Source of the DNA: Oscillospiraceae bacterium | GTDB taxonomy: Bacteria > Bacillota > Clostridia > Oscillospirales > Oscillospiraceae | DNA length: 53,698 bases | NCBI GenBank assembly: GCA_902795345.1 | Contig: CADBKO010000014.1 | Span: 1-53,698 of the forward strand | Direction: 5' to 3' | Shown here: one piece after another, positions 25,132 to 32,920 of the stretch | Layout of the letters: each line of letters opens with the position of its first letter | Position numbering within the stretch: the first letter of the stretch is position 1 | Made by a program: the position numbers and the translations under genes | Notes under the pieces: model-generated | What the model was told of the DNA's origin: nothing | The model's input: the letters and a program-made list of their open reading frames with translations, nothing else | Databases searched by the model: none

Positions 25132-26340
25132 GTGGAGGAACGAAACATCGTCATCACCGGCACCGGGGCGGTGACGCCCCTGGGCACCGGCACGGCAGCC
25201 TTCTGGGAAGGCCTCGTCTCCGGCCGCTGCGGCATCGGAGAGATAGAGAAATTCGACGTCTCCGCCCTGCCCATCCGCTGGGCCGGGGAGGTGCGGGACT
25301 TTAATCCCAAGGACTATATGCCCAATCCTCTGGTGCTGGATACCACGCCCTTCGCCCGCTATGCCATCGCCGCGGCGGTGATGGCCGTGGAGGAAAGCGG
25401 CCTGGACACGGACTCTGACCGGGTGGGCGTCGTCATGGGCACCGCCCTTCACGGCATGGACTACCTGGCCCATGTGCAGCAGCTCCAGGATGAGACCGGC
25501 AAGGGGGGCGACCCCAAGCTCATGACGAAATACATGGGCAACATGGCCGCCGCCCAGTTCGCCATACGCCGGGGCATACGGGGGCCCAGCCTCACGGTGG
25601 GCACTGCCTGCTCCTCCGGCGGGGACGCCGTGACCATGGGGGCGCTGCTGGTGAAGTCCGGCATGGCCGACGCCGTGGTGGTCATGGCGGGAGAAGGGGC
25701 CATCTGCCCCCCCGCCATCCTGAGCCTCCACAAGACCCGGGCCCTATCTCCCCTGGGGGAGAGCCGCCCCTTCAGCGCGGACCGCAGCGGCTTCGTGCTG
25801 GGGGAAGGCGGCGGCGCGCTGGTGCTGGAGACGGAGGCCCATGCGGAAAAGCGCTGCGGGCGCGTGCTGGCCCGGCTTCTGGGCTGGGGGAACAACACCG
25901 ACGCTTTCCACCCCGTATCGCCCCGGCCTGACGGTGCGCAGGCTGCTACCTGCATGCGCCTGGCCCTGCGGGAAGCTCACCTCCGGCCGGAGGACATCGG
26001 TTATATCAACGCCCACGGCACCGCCACCCTTAAGGGGGACGAGGCAGAAGCCGCCGCCATCTGCTCGGTTTTCGGCGCGGAGATCCCCCCCGTCAGCTCC
26101 ACCAAGGGGGCCACGGGCCACATGATGGGCGCCGGGGGCATCACGGAACTCATCGCCTGCGTGAAGGCGCTGGAAACGGGCCTCCTGCCTCCCAACCTTG
26201 GGTTCACGGCGGCGGACGAAGCCTGCCCCCTCCCCCTGGTGACGGAGCCGGGGCGGGAGACAAAGCTCAAGGCCGCCATGTCCAATGCCTTCGGCTTCGG
26301 CGGCCAGAACTCCTCCCTGATCGTGGGGCGGGCAGAATGA
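25132..26340 (+). CDS. Second beta-ketoacyl-ACP synthase (KAS II-like)
   Basis: A 402-residue condensing enzyme paralogous to the upstream fabF but clearly diverged. It keeps the whole catalytic set: Cys160 in VGTACSSGGDA, His295 in NAHGTAT and His330 in TGHMMGA. It starts with GTG at 25132, 3 nt after the fabF stop, with GGAGG upstream, and overlaps the ligase start by 4 nt. Two KAS II-type genes in tandem inside a primary fab operon suggest different chain lengths or a specialised acyl product. Differences flanking the active Cys would affect the acyl pocket. Specificity is not predictable here. Annotation as a second FabF would be acceptable. Confidence 0.92.
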   Translation: MEERNIVITGTGAVTPLGTGTAAFWEGLVSGRCGIGEIEKFDVSALPIRWAGEVRDFNPKDYMPNPLVLDTTPFARYAIAAAVMAVEESGLDTDSDRVGVVMGTALHGMDYLAHVQQLQDETGKGGDPKLMTKYMGNMAAAQFAIRRGIRGPSLTVGTACSSGGDAVTMGALLVKSGMADAVVVMAGEGAICPPAILSLHKTRALSPLGESRPFSADRSGFVLGEGGGALVLETEAHAEKRCGRVLARLLGWGNNTDAFHPVSPRPDGAQAATCMRLALREAHLRPEDIGYINAHGTATLKGDEAEAAAICSVFGAEIPPVSSTKGATGHMMGAGGITELIACVKALETGLLPPNLGFTAADEACPLPLVTEPGRETKLKAAMSNAFGFGGQNSSLIVGRAE

Positions 26341-27995
26341 ACTACACCTACGATGCGGAGGGTTTCCGCCGGGTTTTCGAGCGCAGCTTCACCTGGCTGG
26401 CGGGCTTCCGGCGGAATGTGGGCCGCAGCCCGGACAAGATCGCCGTGATCGACCCCATGCAGAACGAGCGGTGGAGCTATCTTCGCCTGGACCGGGAGAC
26501 CAACCGCCTGGCCAACGCCCTGCGCTCCTATGGCGTGGGGAGCGGGGACGTGGTGCTGTATCAGCTTTACAACTCCCCCCAGTTCGTCTATTGCTATATC
26601 GCGCCGCAAAAGCTGGGGGCGGTGAACGAGCCGGTCAATTTCAATCTCTCTCCCGGGGAGACCGCCCGGCTTCTGGACCGGGACAAACCCAAGGCCTATA
26701 TCTACGACTGGGACGTGAAGGACATGGCCCACAAGGCCCTGGCCCTCAGCCGCCACAAGCCCGCTCTCATTGCCGCCGTGGATTACCGGGGCCTCCATCC
26801 CCTTCTCCCGGAGGGGCACCGGGACTTCGGCAGTTTGCTGGCGGAATACTCCGAGGAAGCGCCGGAGGCGGATTTCACCCCGGACATGTACGCGGAAGTG
26901 ACCCGGCTGGGCACCTCCGGCACCACCGGAACGCCCAAGGGCGTGCCCCTGTGCAACGTGAATGAAGTTCTCTCCGCCCATGACACCATCATGCACTTTC
27001 CCCTCACTCCTCTGGACGTGACCATGAACATGACCCCCTGGTTCCACCGGGGCGGCCTCCACTCCGGAGGCATCACCCCCACCCTTTACGCCGGGGCGAG
27101 CCTGGTGATCCTGCGCATGTTCAGCGCAAAGGCCTGCATGGACTGCGTGGAGGCTTACGGCGTCACCTTCCTTATCGGCGTACCCTCCGCCCTCCGGCAG
27201 CTGGCCCTGCGGCAGGAAAAGCACCCTGCGGATCTCGGCAGGCTGAAGGGCATCGTCACCATGGGCAGCCCTCTGGAAAAGGCGGACTGCATCCGCTTCC
27301 AGCAGTTCCTGACTCCCAATATCTTCAACGGCTACGGCACCACCGAGACCTTCTGGAACAGCTTCCTGCGGCCCTTTGACCTGCCGGAAAGGGCGGGCAG
27401 CGCCGGGCGCAGCTGTACCGGGGACGAGGTTCGCCTGGTCGCTCTCCGCGAGGAGGGCGCCGATCCCGGCGACATGGTGCCCGCAGACGGCGTGACCCAG
27501 GGCGAGGTCATCATCTTCGCCCCGGAGAAATCCGCCCTGAGCTATGTGGGGGACGAAGCGCAGAGCCGGGAGCGCTTCCGGGACGGGTGGTTCTACACCA
27601 AGGACGTGGGCACCTGGGACGAGGACCGGTATATCACCCTTCTGGGGCGAAAGGACGACATGATCATCTGCATGGGGGAAAACATTTACCCCGCCCAGCT
27701 GGAGGAGATCATAGGCGGCTTCCCCGGCGTGCGGGACTGCATGGTGGTGGGGGTCCCCGACCCCTCCCGGGGGCAGAGCGTCTGCGCCTACATCGTGCCG
27801 GACGACCCCGCGCCCACGGTGCAGGAGCTGAACCGTCTCTGCACCTCCTCCGACGACCTGGCCTCTTACATGTGTCCCCGCTACTATGCCTTCGTGGACG
27901 AGCTGCCCCGGAATGCCACCGGGAAGAAGCTGCATGTCCGGCTGAGGGAGCAGGCGGCGCGGGACCTGGCGGAAGGGCGGCTGGCGCGGCCCTGA
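26337..27995 (+). CDS. AMP-dependent acyl-CoA/acyl-ACP ligase
   Basis: A 552-residue adenylate-forming enzyme (ANL superfamily). The AMP-binding P-loop LGTSGTTGTPKG is near residue 200, the adenine motif NGYGTTETFW near 335, the hinge region GRKDDMIICMGENIYP near 440, and the catalytic Lys of the C-terminal domain in RNATGKKL. It activates a carboxylic acid, most likely a fatty acid, to acyl-AMP and then transfers it to CoA or ACP. It overlaps the second KAS by 4 nt and is the last gene of the operon before a strong terminator. Location with ACP and a thioesterase suggests recycling or import of free fatty acids into the pathway. The substrate is unproven. Confidence 0.92.
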   Translation: MNYTYDAEGFRRVFERSFTWLAGFRRNVGRSPDKIAVIDPMQNERWSYLRLDRETNRLANALRSYGVGSGDVVLYQLYNSPQFVYCYIAPQKLGAVNEPVNFNLSPGETARLLDRDKPKAYIYDWDVKDMAHKALALSRHKPALIAAVDYRGLHPLLPEGHRDFGSLLAEYSEEAPEADFTPDMYAEVTRLGTSGTTGTPKGVPLCNVNEVLSAHDTIMHFPLTPLDVTMNMTPWFHRGGLHSGGITPTLYAGASLVILRMFSAKACMDCVEAYGVTFLIGVPSALRQLALRQEKHPADLGRLKGIVTMGSPLEKADCIRFQQFLTPNIFNGYGTTETFWNSFLRPFDLPERAGSAGRSCTGDEVRLVALREEGADPGDMVPADGVTQGEVIIFAPEKSALSYVGDEAQSRERFRDGWFYTKDVGTWDEDRYITLLGRKDDMIICMGENIYPAQLEEIIGGFPGVRDCMVVGVPDPSRGQSVCAYIVPDDPAPTVQELNRLCTSSDDLASYMCPRYYAFVDELPRNATGKKLHVRLREQAARDLAEGRLARP

Positions 27996-28026
27996 CCGGA
28001 TCCGCGGTTTCCTGTGTCAGAATTTC

Positions 28027-28077
28027 AAAAGGGGCTTGCAGCTGTAACTAACGCTGCAAGCCCCTTTTCCGTTTTTC
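28027..28077 (+). terminator. Terminator of the fatty-acid operon
   Basis: A perfect 16-bp stem, AAAAGGGGCTTGCAGC (28027-28042) with its complement at 28053-28068, a 10-nt loop, and GTTTTT just beyond. The A-run on the left arm lets it work for minus-strand transcription from the thioesterase as well. Confidence 0.92.
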
Positions 28078-28191
28078 GTCCTTCCTGCGGCCATACTGCG
28101 GCTCATTCCAAATGCAGCCATTGGCCCATTTCGTCCGAGTTGGATCAGCCCGAATGAAACAGGAATTCAGACAAAGTCTTCCGTTTCCCGC

Positions 28192-28683
28192 TCAGGGGTC
28201 ATAGAAGAAGATGCCTTCTTCTTGCTGCTTCTGGCGGATCCGGCGGCGAAGCTCCGCCTGCTTCCATTCCTTCTCGTCTTCCTCTGTCTGCAGGATCAGG
28301 CGCGGCAGACGGCAGGGCTTATTGTTCTCGTCGATGCCTACCATGGTGAGATAAGCCCGGTTGATGAGCTCCCGCTCCCCATCGGCATTCTCCACAAAGG
28401 ATTCCACCTTGACCTCCATGGAAGCATTGCCCACATAAGTGACCTTGCCGGAGATCACCAGCATTTCCCGGAGATACGCGCCGCGGAGAAACTTGAGGTT
28501 CTCGACGGTGCCGGTGGTCACATTCATCTGCGCGTGACGGCGGCCCACCAGACCGGCGACCTCGTCGATCCAGCACATCATGGCCCCGCCGAACAAGCGC
28601 CCGGAATCATTCATATTTTCCGGCATGATGATGTGGAATGTCTCCACCCTGGATTCCGCAACGGTCTTGTCCTTTCGTTCCAT
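28192..28683 (-). CDS. Acyl-CoA thioesterase (YciA/BACH-like hotdog protein)
   Basis: A 163-residue hotdog thioesterase. The segment ENMNDSGRLFGGAMMCWIDE (residues 22-41) is the signature of the acyl-CoA hydrolase (cytosolic ACOT) family, with the catalytic Asn and Asp. Next comes LKFLRGAYLREMLVISGKV. The C-terminal 30 residues are a charged helix rich in Glu, Lys and Arg. The start is the ATG at 28681-28683 with AGGAAGGGG upstream. A 31-residue extension to 28776 is open but lacks similarity. It is convergent with the fatty-acid operon and separate from it. It hydrolyses acyl-CoA, probably medium or long chain, in the cytoplasm. Confidence 0.92.
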   Translation of the reverse strand: MERKDKTVAESRVETFHIIMPENMNDSGRLFGGAMMCWIDEVAGLVGRRHAQMNVTTGTVENLKFLRGAYLREMLVISGKVTYVGNASMEVKVESFVENADGERELINRAYLTMVGIDENNKPCRLPRLILQTEEDEKEWKQAELRRRIRQKQQEEGIFFYDP

Positions 28684-28808
28684 CCTGCTTCCCCTTCCTG
28701 CCAACTTCCCGCTTTTCCGCGTCTTTCCGTCTTTTCCCCATTCGTCCGCCGAATATGCCCCGGCGCAGGCTCGCAATTATCTTTCCGCCGAAACCGGCGT
28801 TCACTCCC

Positions 28809-29381
28809 CTATTCTCCCATTTCCCGGTCCCATTCCCGAAGAAATTCCAGCAGGAAAGCATGCCGCCGCTCCGCCAAGGCCTTCCCTGCTTCGGTGTTCA
28901 TCCCATCCTTCAGCAGGAGCAGCTTTTCATGGAAATGGTTGATGGAATCCGATAGGTCCCGGCCATGCCTGCCGCCGTAGGCAAAGGTCCTGGCGGCCCC
29001 GACAGCGCCCAAAGCGTCCAGCCGGTCCGCGTCCTGCACGATCTCCCCTTCCTTGGTGGCCGGTCTCCTGCCCCGGTTCTGACTGAAGGACACCGCGTTG
29101 ACGGCGGCGATGATCTGCCCGGCCGTACTCTCGTCCACCTGCTGCGCGCGAAGGAAAACCCGCGCATTGGCGTTATCTTCGGTGTGGAACAGCTTATGGT
29201 CGTCAACGTCGTGGAGCAGGGCGGCCAGGGCCACGATGCCCCGGTCGCAGTCTTCCCTTTCCGCGATCATCATGGCATTCCGGTAAACCCGCAGGGTATG
29301 CTCCGCGTCGTGCCCGTCGGCATTTCCCGCAAAAAGGGCCTGCACATAGGCGATCGCCGCCCGTATCGTTTCCTCGTTCAT
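28809..29381 (-). CDS. HD-domain phosphohydrolase
   Basis: A 190-residue HD-superfamily protein of the YedJ/PpnN-unrelated small soluble type. The metal-binding His, His-Asp and Asp are visible as HDAEHTLRV (about 24-32), LLHDVDDHK (about 56-64) and later QDADRLDALGAVG (about 116-128). It is likely to hydrolyse a nucleotide or phosphate monoester. The substrate is unknown for this subfamily. The ATG at 29379-29381 overlaps the stop of the upstream membrane-protein gene (ATGA) and has GGAG 7 nt upstream, so the two are coupled. Downstream there is a weak hairpin (28786-28799) only. Confidence 0.9.
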   Translation of the reverse strand: MNEETIRAAIAYVQALFAGNADGHDAEHTLRVYRNAMMIAEREDCDRGIVALAALLHDVDDHKLFHTEDNANARVFLRAQQVDESTAGQIIAAVNAVSFSQNRGRRPATKEGEIVQDADRLDALGAVGAARTFAYGGRHGRDLSDSINHFHEKLLLLKDGMNTEAGKALAERRHAFLLEFLREWDREMGE

Positions 29382-30115
29382 TCTTTCTCTCCGGCGGAGC
29401 CACTTCTCGCTCCGGTGTGCCTGCGGACCCAGCCGAGGATCGGCTCCCGCCATTTCCACAGGACGATGACGAGGCCCATCATGATGACCACATACAGGAT
29501 GCTCATGACCCAGTCTCCCTGGATAAGCCGGTTGCCGATGGCGCAGCACAGCAGCATATTGGGAAGGCTGCCAAGGCCGACCCACAAGGAAAACTCCGGC
29601 ACCGAGATCTCCAGCTTGGCGGCCAGCAGCGGGATAAGCCCGTTGGGCAGCACGGGGATCATGCCGCCCAGGAACACCACAAAGCGGGGCGGCGCTCCCG
29701 ATTCCGCCAGCCGGTTTATGAGGCGCAGCTGCTTTTCTTCCACGGGGAACCACTTGGACATGCGCTTCCCCATGCCCTTCCACAGGAAAAGGGAGAGGGT
29801 CAGGGCCAGGGTGGAGGAAAGCAGGCAGATACAAAGGGCGACAAAGGTCCCGTAGACCACGCCGGCGGCCACCTGAATGGGCACGCCGCTGATCACCAGG
29901 GAGAATACCTGGAGCATTTGCAGCAGAACCGTGCACAGTACGCCCTTCCAGGTGCCCACGCCCCGAAGATAATCCTGTATCTCCTCCACGTCGCCGCTTT
30001 TCAGCAGCGGGAGCAGATCGGGGAAGGCATCCCGAAAGGCGAAATAAACCAGGGCGGCAGCCAGCGCGAGAAATACCAGGATAAAGAGGATGCGTCTGAG
30101 GAGATTCCTGTGCAC
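29378..30115 (-). CDS. TVP38/TMEM64 (VTT-domain) membrane protein
   Basis: A 245-residue polytopic protein of the VTT/SNARE-associated (DedA-like) superfamily, with about six hydrophobic segments. The central conserved parts are ISGVPIQVAAGVVYG and the VLPNGLIPLLAAKL re-entrant region. The family is linked to lipid scrambling and membrane homeostasis. I take GTG at 30113-30115 as the start, because AAAGGGGG lies about 9 nt upstream and because the promoter -10 occupies 30148-30153. The longer form starting at 30157 would begin upstream of the transcript. It is co-transcribed with the HD protein. Confidence 0.88.
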   Translation of the reverse strand: MHRNLLRRILFILVFLALAAALVYFAFRDAFPDLLPLLKSGDVEEIQDYLRGVGTWKGVLCTVLLQMLQVFSLVISGVPIQVAAGVVYGTFVALCICLLSSTLALTLSLFLWKGMGKRMSKWFPVEEKQLRLINRLAESGAPPRFVVFLGGMIPVLPNGLIPLLAAKLEISVPEFSLWVGLGSLPNMLLCCAIGNRLIQGDWVMSILYVVIMMGLVIVLWKWREPILGWVRRHTGARSGSAGEKE

Positions 30116-30147
30116 CGGCCACGGCCCCCTTTCACTATACTGTTTGT

Positions 30148-30176
30148 AGTTTACCACCGGACCGGCAAAAGCGCAA
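30148..30176 (-). promoter_or_regulatory. Promoter of the TVP38/HD operon
   Basis: Minus strand TTGCGC (30171-30176), a 17-nt spacer and TAAACT (30148-30153), with TGG before the -10. It is back to back with the esterase promoter (30211-30239). Confidence 0.55.
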
Positions 30177-30210
30177 GCTGCAACAAGTTAAGCAAAGCGG
30201 AGGCGCTTTC

Positions 30211-30239
30211 TTGTCAAGGCGCGGGAAGCATGGTAAAAT
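30211..30239 (+). promoter_or_regulatory. Promoter of the esterase gene
   Basis: TTGTCA (30211-30216), a 17-nt spacer and TAAAAT (30234-30239), with TGG before the -10. A ribosome site AAGGAGG follows at about 30256. Confidence 0.7.
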
Positions 30240-30270
30240 AGTGTAAACAAGCAAAAAGGAGGAGCGAACA

Positions 30271-31209
30271 ATGGGCAATTTCGGTCTGGACATTCCATGG
30301 ACGCTGATCGAGCCGGAGGACCCCTCGGGTTCGGATATGGTGGACGTCAGCGGCGTAAAGCACAAATGGCTGGACGTCCCCTATGCCGCCCAGTCCCCCA
30401 GCCAGGTGCTGGACATCTATCTTCCCGAGAAGGGCGACGGCCCCTTCCCCACCTATATCTTCATCCACGGCGGCGCCTTCATCGCCGGGGACAAGCAGGA
30501 CGTGCAGTTCCTGCTGGCCGCGGACGGCATCAACCGCGGGTATGCGGTGGTCTCCGTGGAATACCGCAAGGGCTTTGAGAGCAAAGCGCCCAACGCCCTC
30601 TATGATGTGAAGTCCGCCATCCGCTTCCTGAAAACCCACGGGTTGGAATACGGCCTGGACCCCGGGCGCTTCGCCGTGGGCGGCGACAGTGCGGGCGCTT
30701 ATTATGCGGTTTTCGCAGCCGCCACTGCCGGCATCCCCGCCTTCCGAGGGCCGGAGCCGGTGTTCCCCGCGGCCTCCGAGGAAGTGAAGGCCGTCGTCGC
30801 CCAATGCGGCTGCTATGACCTCCTGCTCCTGGCCCCGCCCCCGGAGGTGGAGGAGAAGGCGTCGAAGGAATTTGTCCCCGGCACCATTCCGGCCAACCTG
30901 ATGTCCATTTATATCGGCGCAAACCCCCATCTGTTCCCGGACCTGGCCTCCCTCCTGAACCCCCTCACCTATATCGCCCCGGGCTTCCCGCCCACGCTGG
31001 TGCAGGTGGGAAGCGCGGACGCCGTGGTGCCCTGCACGGAATCGGAGCAGCTCGCCCGGGTGATCGAAGAGCGCTGCGGAAAAGAGAACGTCCGCCTGGA
31101 AGTTTTCGACGGCTGGAACCACTGCGCCCTCAACCACATCGTAACGGCGGACTGGTTCAAGAAAGCCAACATGGACCGGGTCTTCGGCTTCCTGGACCGG
31201 GTCCTTTGA
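30271..31209 (+). CDS. Alpha/beta hydrolase, carboxylesterase of the HSL/BD-FAE type
   Basis: A 312-residue serine hydrolase. The oxyanion motif FIHGGAFIAGD (about 64-74), nucleophile GGDSAGAYY (about 130-138), Asp in VGSADAVVP and His in GWNHCALNH are all in order. The family includes carboxylesterases and acyl-peptide or xylan-acetyl esterases. No signal peptide is seen, so it is cytoplasmic. It is a single gene with its own promoter, bounded by a strong terminator. It is followed by convergent carbohydrate genes (GH13, GT4), so a deacetylase role on sugars is possible but not shown. GTG or other earlier starts are not needed, since the ATG has AAGGAGGAG 7-8 nt upstream. Confidence 0.9.
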   Translation: MGNFGLDIPWTLIEPEDPSGSDMVDVSGVKHKWLDVPYAAQSPSQVLDIYLPEKGDGPFPTYIFIHGGAFIAGDKQDVQFLLAADGINRGYAVVSVEYRKGFESKAPNALYDVKSAIRFLKTHGLEYGLDPGRFAVGGDSAGAYYAVFAAATAGIPAFRGPEPVFPAASEEVKAVVAQCGCYDLLLLAPPPEVEEKASKEFVPGTIPANLMSIYIGANPHLFPDLASLLNPLTYIAPGFPPTLVQVGSADAVVPCTESEQLARVIEERCGKENVRLEVFDGWNHCALNHIVTADWFKKANMDRVFGFLDRVL

Positions 31210-31227
31210 TAACGGCAATATAAGTTC

Positions 31228-31260
31228 AGCCCGCTGCGAAAAACGCAGCGGGCTCTTTTT
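31228..31260 (+). terminator. Terminator between esterase and GH13 genes
   Basis: AGCCCGCTGCG (31228-31238) and CGCAGCGGGCT (31244-31254) around AAAAA, followed by CTTTTT. The T-run overlaps the stop codon of the convergent GH13 gene, so the two genes share this end. Confidence 0.92.
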
Positions 31261-32917
31261 ACCAGCGCAGGACCTGGGTCTCGTAAGGCCGCAGCTTTCC
31301 CGGCTTCGGCTCCCCGGGGTAGTTGCACAGCAGCACTTGGCTGCCTTCCCAGGCATACCCCTTCGGCAGTTGCCAGTCCTGCTCCTTTTTGGAAAAGGAG
31401 CAGACGACCAGGATGCGCTCGCCCCGATAGCTGCGCTCATAGAGGTAGATGCCCCGGTGGAGGGGGAAGTATTCCCGGTAATCCCCCCACAACAGGGTCT
31501 CGCTCCCCTTCCGCAGGCGCAGGCAGCGGCGGTAGAAATTGAGGATGCTCTGCTCATCCCCTTCTTCCCGCGAGACGTTGATCTCCCTGTAATTGGGGTT
31601 GACGGCGAACCAGGGCTTGACTGTGGAGAACCCGGCGTATTCCGAATCGTCCCACTGCACCGGCGTCCGGGCGGAATCCCGGGAGGCGATGTGGACATGG
31701 CGCAGGCGCTTTTCCTCCGACTGGTGGCGGCGGAAGCTGTGATAGGTGTTGATGGTGGCCACATCCTGATACTCTTCAATGGAGCCGAGGCGGATGTTGG
31801 TCATGCCGATCTCCTGACCCTGATAGATGAAGGGCGTGCCCTGCTGGAACAGGTAGGCCGCCGCCAGCATGGTGCCGGATTCCCGCCAGTATTCCTCGCT
31901 CCCGTAGCGGCTGATCACCCGGGGATGGTCGTGGTTTTCCAGATACAGGGCGTTCCACCCCTTCCCGCTCAGGGCAAGCTGCCACTTGGAAAAAGCCCTC
32001 TTGAGCTTCGGCAGGGAGAAGGGCAGATGGATGTACTCTGTCATGAAGCAGTCCGCCATCATGGTGTCGAACTGGATCATCATATCCAGCACCCGGTCTT
32101 CCCCCGTGAGATAGGTCATGGCCGTTTTGAGGGGGGTCATGGGCGCTTCCCCGATCTGCACTGCGCCGTACTCCCGGGCCACGGCCCGGAATTCCCGGAG
32201 GTAAGCCATGAGATTGGGGCCGTCCTTGTAGAAGGGCATGCCGTTGATGGCGGGCACGAAGGGCAGCCCGTCCGGCAGCTGGGGGTGCTTGGAGATGAAG
32301 GTGATCACGTCCTCCCGGAAGCCGTCCACCCCCATGTCCAGCCAGAAGCGCATGATGCCCTTCACTTCCTCCCGGACCTTCGGATTGTCCATATTCAGGT
32401 CCGGCTGCTTTTTGGCAAAGACATGGAGATAATACTGCTCCCGTTCCGGGCAGTATTCCCAGGCCAGCCCCTCGAACTGGCTGTACCAGTTGTTGGGCGG
32501 CAGCCTGCTTTCTCCCTTCCACTTGGGGTCCCGCCAGATATAGTAGTCGCTGTAAGGCCCGGTGCGGCTCTTCCGGCTCTCCAGGAACCAGGGATGCTCG
32601 TCGGAGGTATGGTTGATCACCAGGTCCATGATGACCCGCAGCCCCAGCGCATGGGCGCGGTCCAGCACCTTTCGGAACTGTTCCAGAGTTCCGTAATCCG
32701 GGTGGATATTCCGATAATCGGAGATGTCGTAGCCATAGTCCGCGTTGGGCGAGGGGTAGATGGGGCTGAACCAGATGCCGTCCACTCCCAGGGAGGCGAT
32801 ATAATCCAGCTTGTCATAGACCCCGTAGAGATCCCCGATGCCGTCGCCGTTCCCGTCGGCAAAGCTGCGTATCCAGATCTGATAAAAGGACATGCGCCGA
32901 TAATCGAACCCCTCCAT
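31259..32917 (-). CDS. GH13 alpha-glucosidase (oligo-1,6-glucosidase type)
   Basis: A 552-residue alpha-amylase-family hydrolase without a signal peptide. The (beta/alpha)8 motifs are complete: DLVINHTSDEHPWF (region I), GFREDV with nucleophile Asp203 (II), GEAP with acid/base Glu257 (III), and ENHDHPR with Asp330 (IV). The VINHTS and ENHD context and the C-terminal beta domain fit oligo-1,6-glucosidase or alpha-glucosidase acting on short malto- or isomalto-oligosaccharides in the cytoplasm. It begins 3 nt after the stop of the GT4 gene, so they form an operon. The Ala in GEAP and His in NHDHP differ from the commonest forms (GEM/GEC, NHDQP) and may affect specificity. Transfer activity cannot be excluded. 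Confidence 0.92.
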   Translation of the reverse strand: MEGFDYRRMSFYQIWIRSFADGNGDGIGDLYGVYDKLDYIASLGVDGIWFSPIYPSPNADYGYDISDYRNIHPDYGTLEQFRKVLDRAHALGLRVIMDLVINHTSDEHPWFLESRKSRTGPYSDYYIWRDPKWKGESRLPPNNWYSQFEGLAWEYCPEREQYYLHVFAKKQPDLNMDNPKVREEVKGIMRFWLDMGVDGFREDVITFISKHPQLPDGLPFVPAINGMPFYKDGPNLMAYLREFRAVAREYGAVQIGEAPMTPLKTAMTYLTGEDRVLDMMIQFDTMMADCFMTEYIHLPFSLPKLKRAFSKWQLALSGKGWNALYLENHDHPRVISRYGSEEYWRESGTMLAAAYLFQQGTPFIYQGQEIGMTNIRLGSIEEYQDVATINTYHSFRRHQSEEKRLRHVHIASRDSARTPVQWDDSEYAGFSTVKPWFAVNPNYREINVSREEGDEQSILNFYRRCLRLRKGSETLLWGDYREYFPLHRGIYLYERSYRGERILVVCSFSKKEQDWQLPKGYAWEGSQVLLCNYPGEPKPGKLRPYETQVLRW

Positions 32918-32920
32918 GGC

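Noticed and set aside
30116..30157. Longer N-terminus for the TVP38 protein (start at 30157)
   Set aside because: That codon lies in the promoter spacer, upstream of the transcript start predicted from the -10 at 30148-30153.
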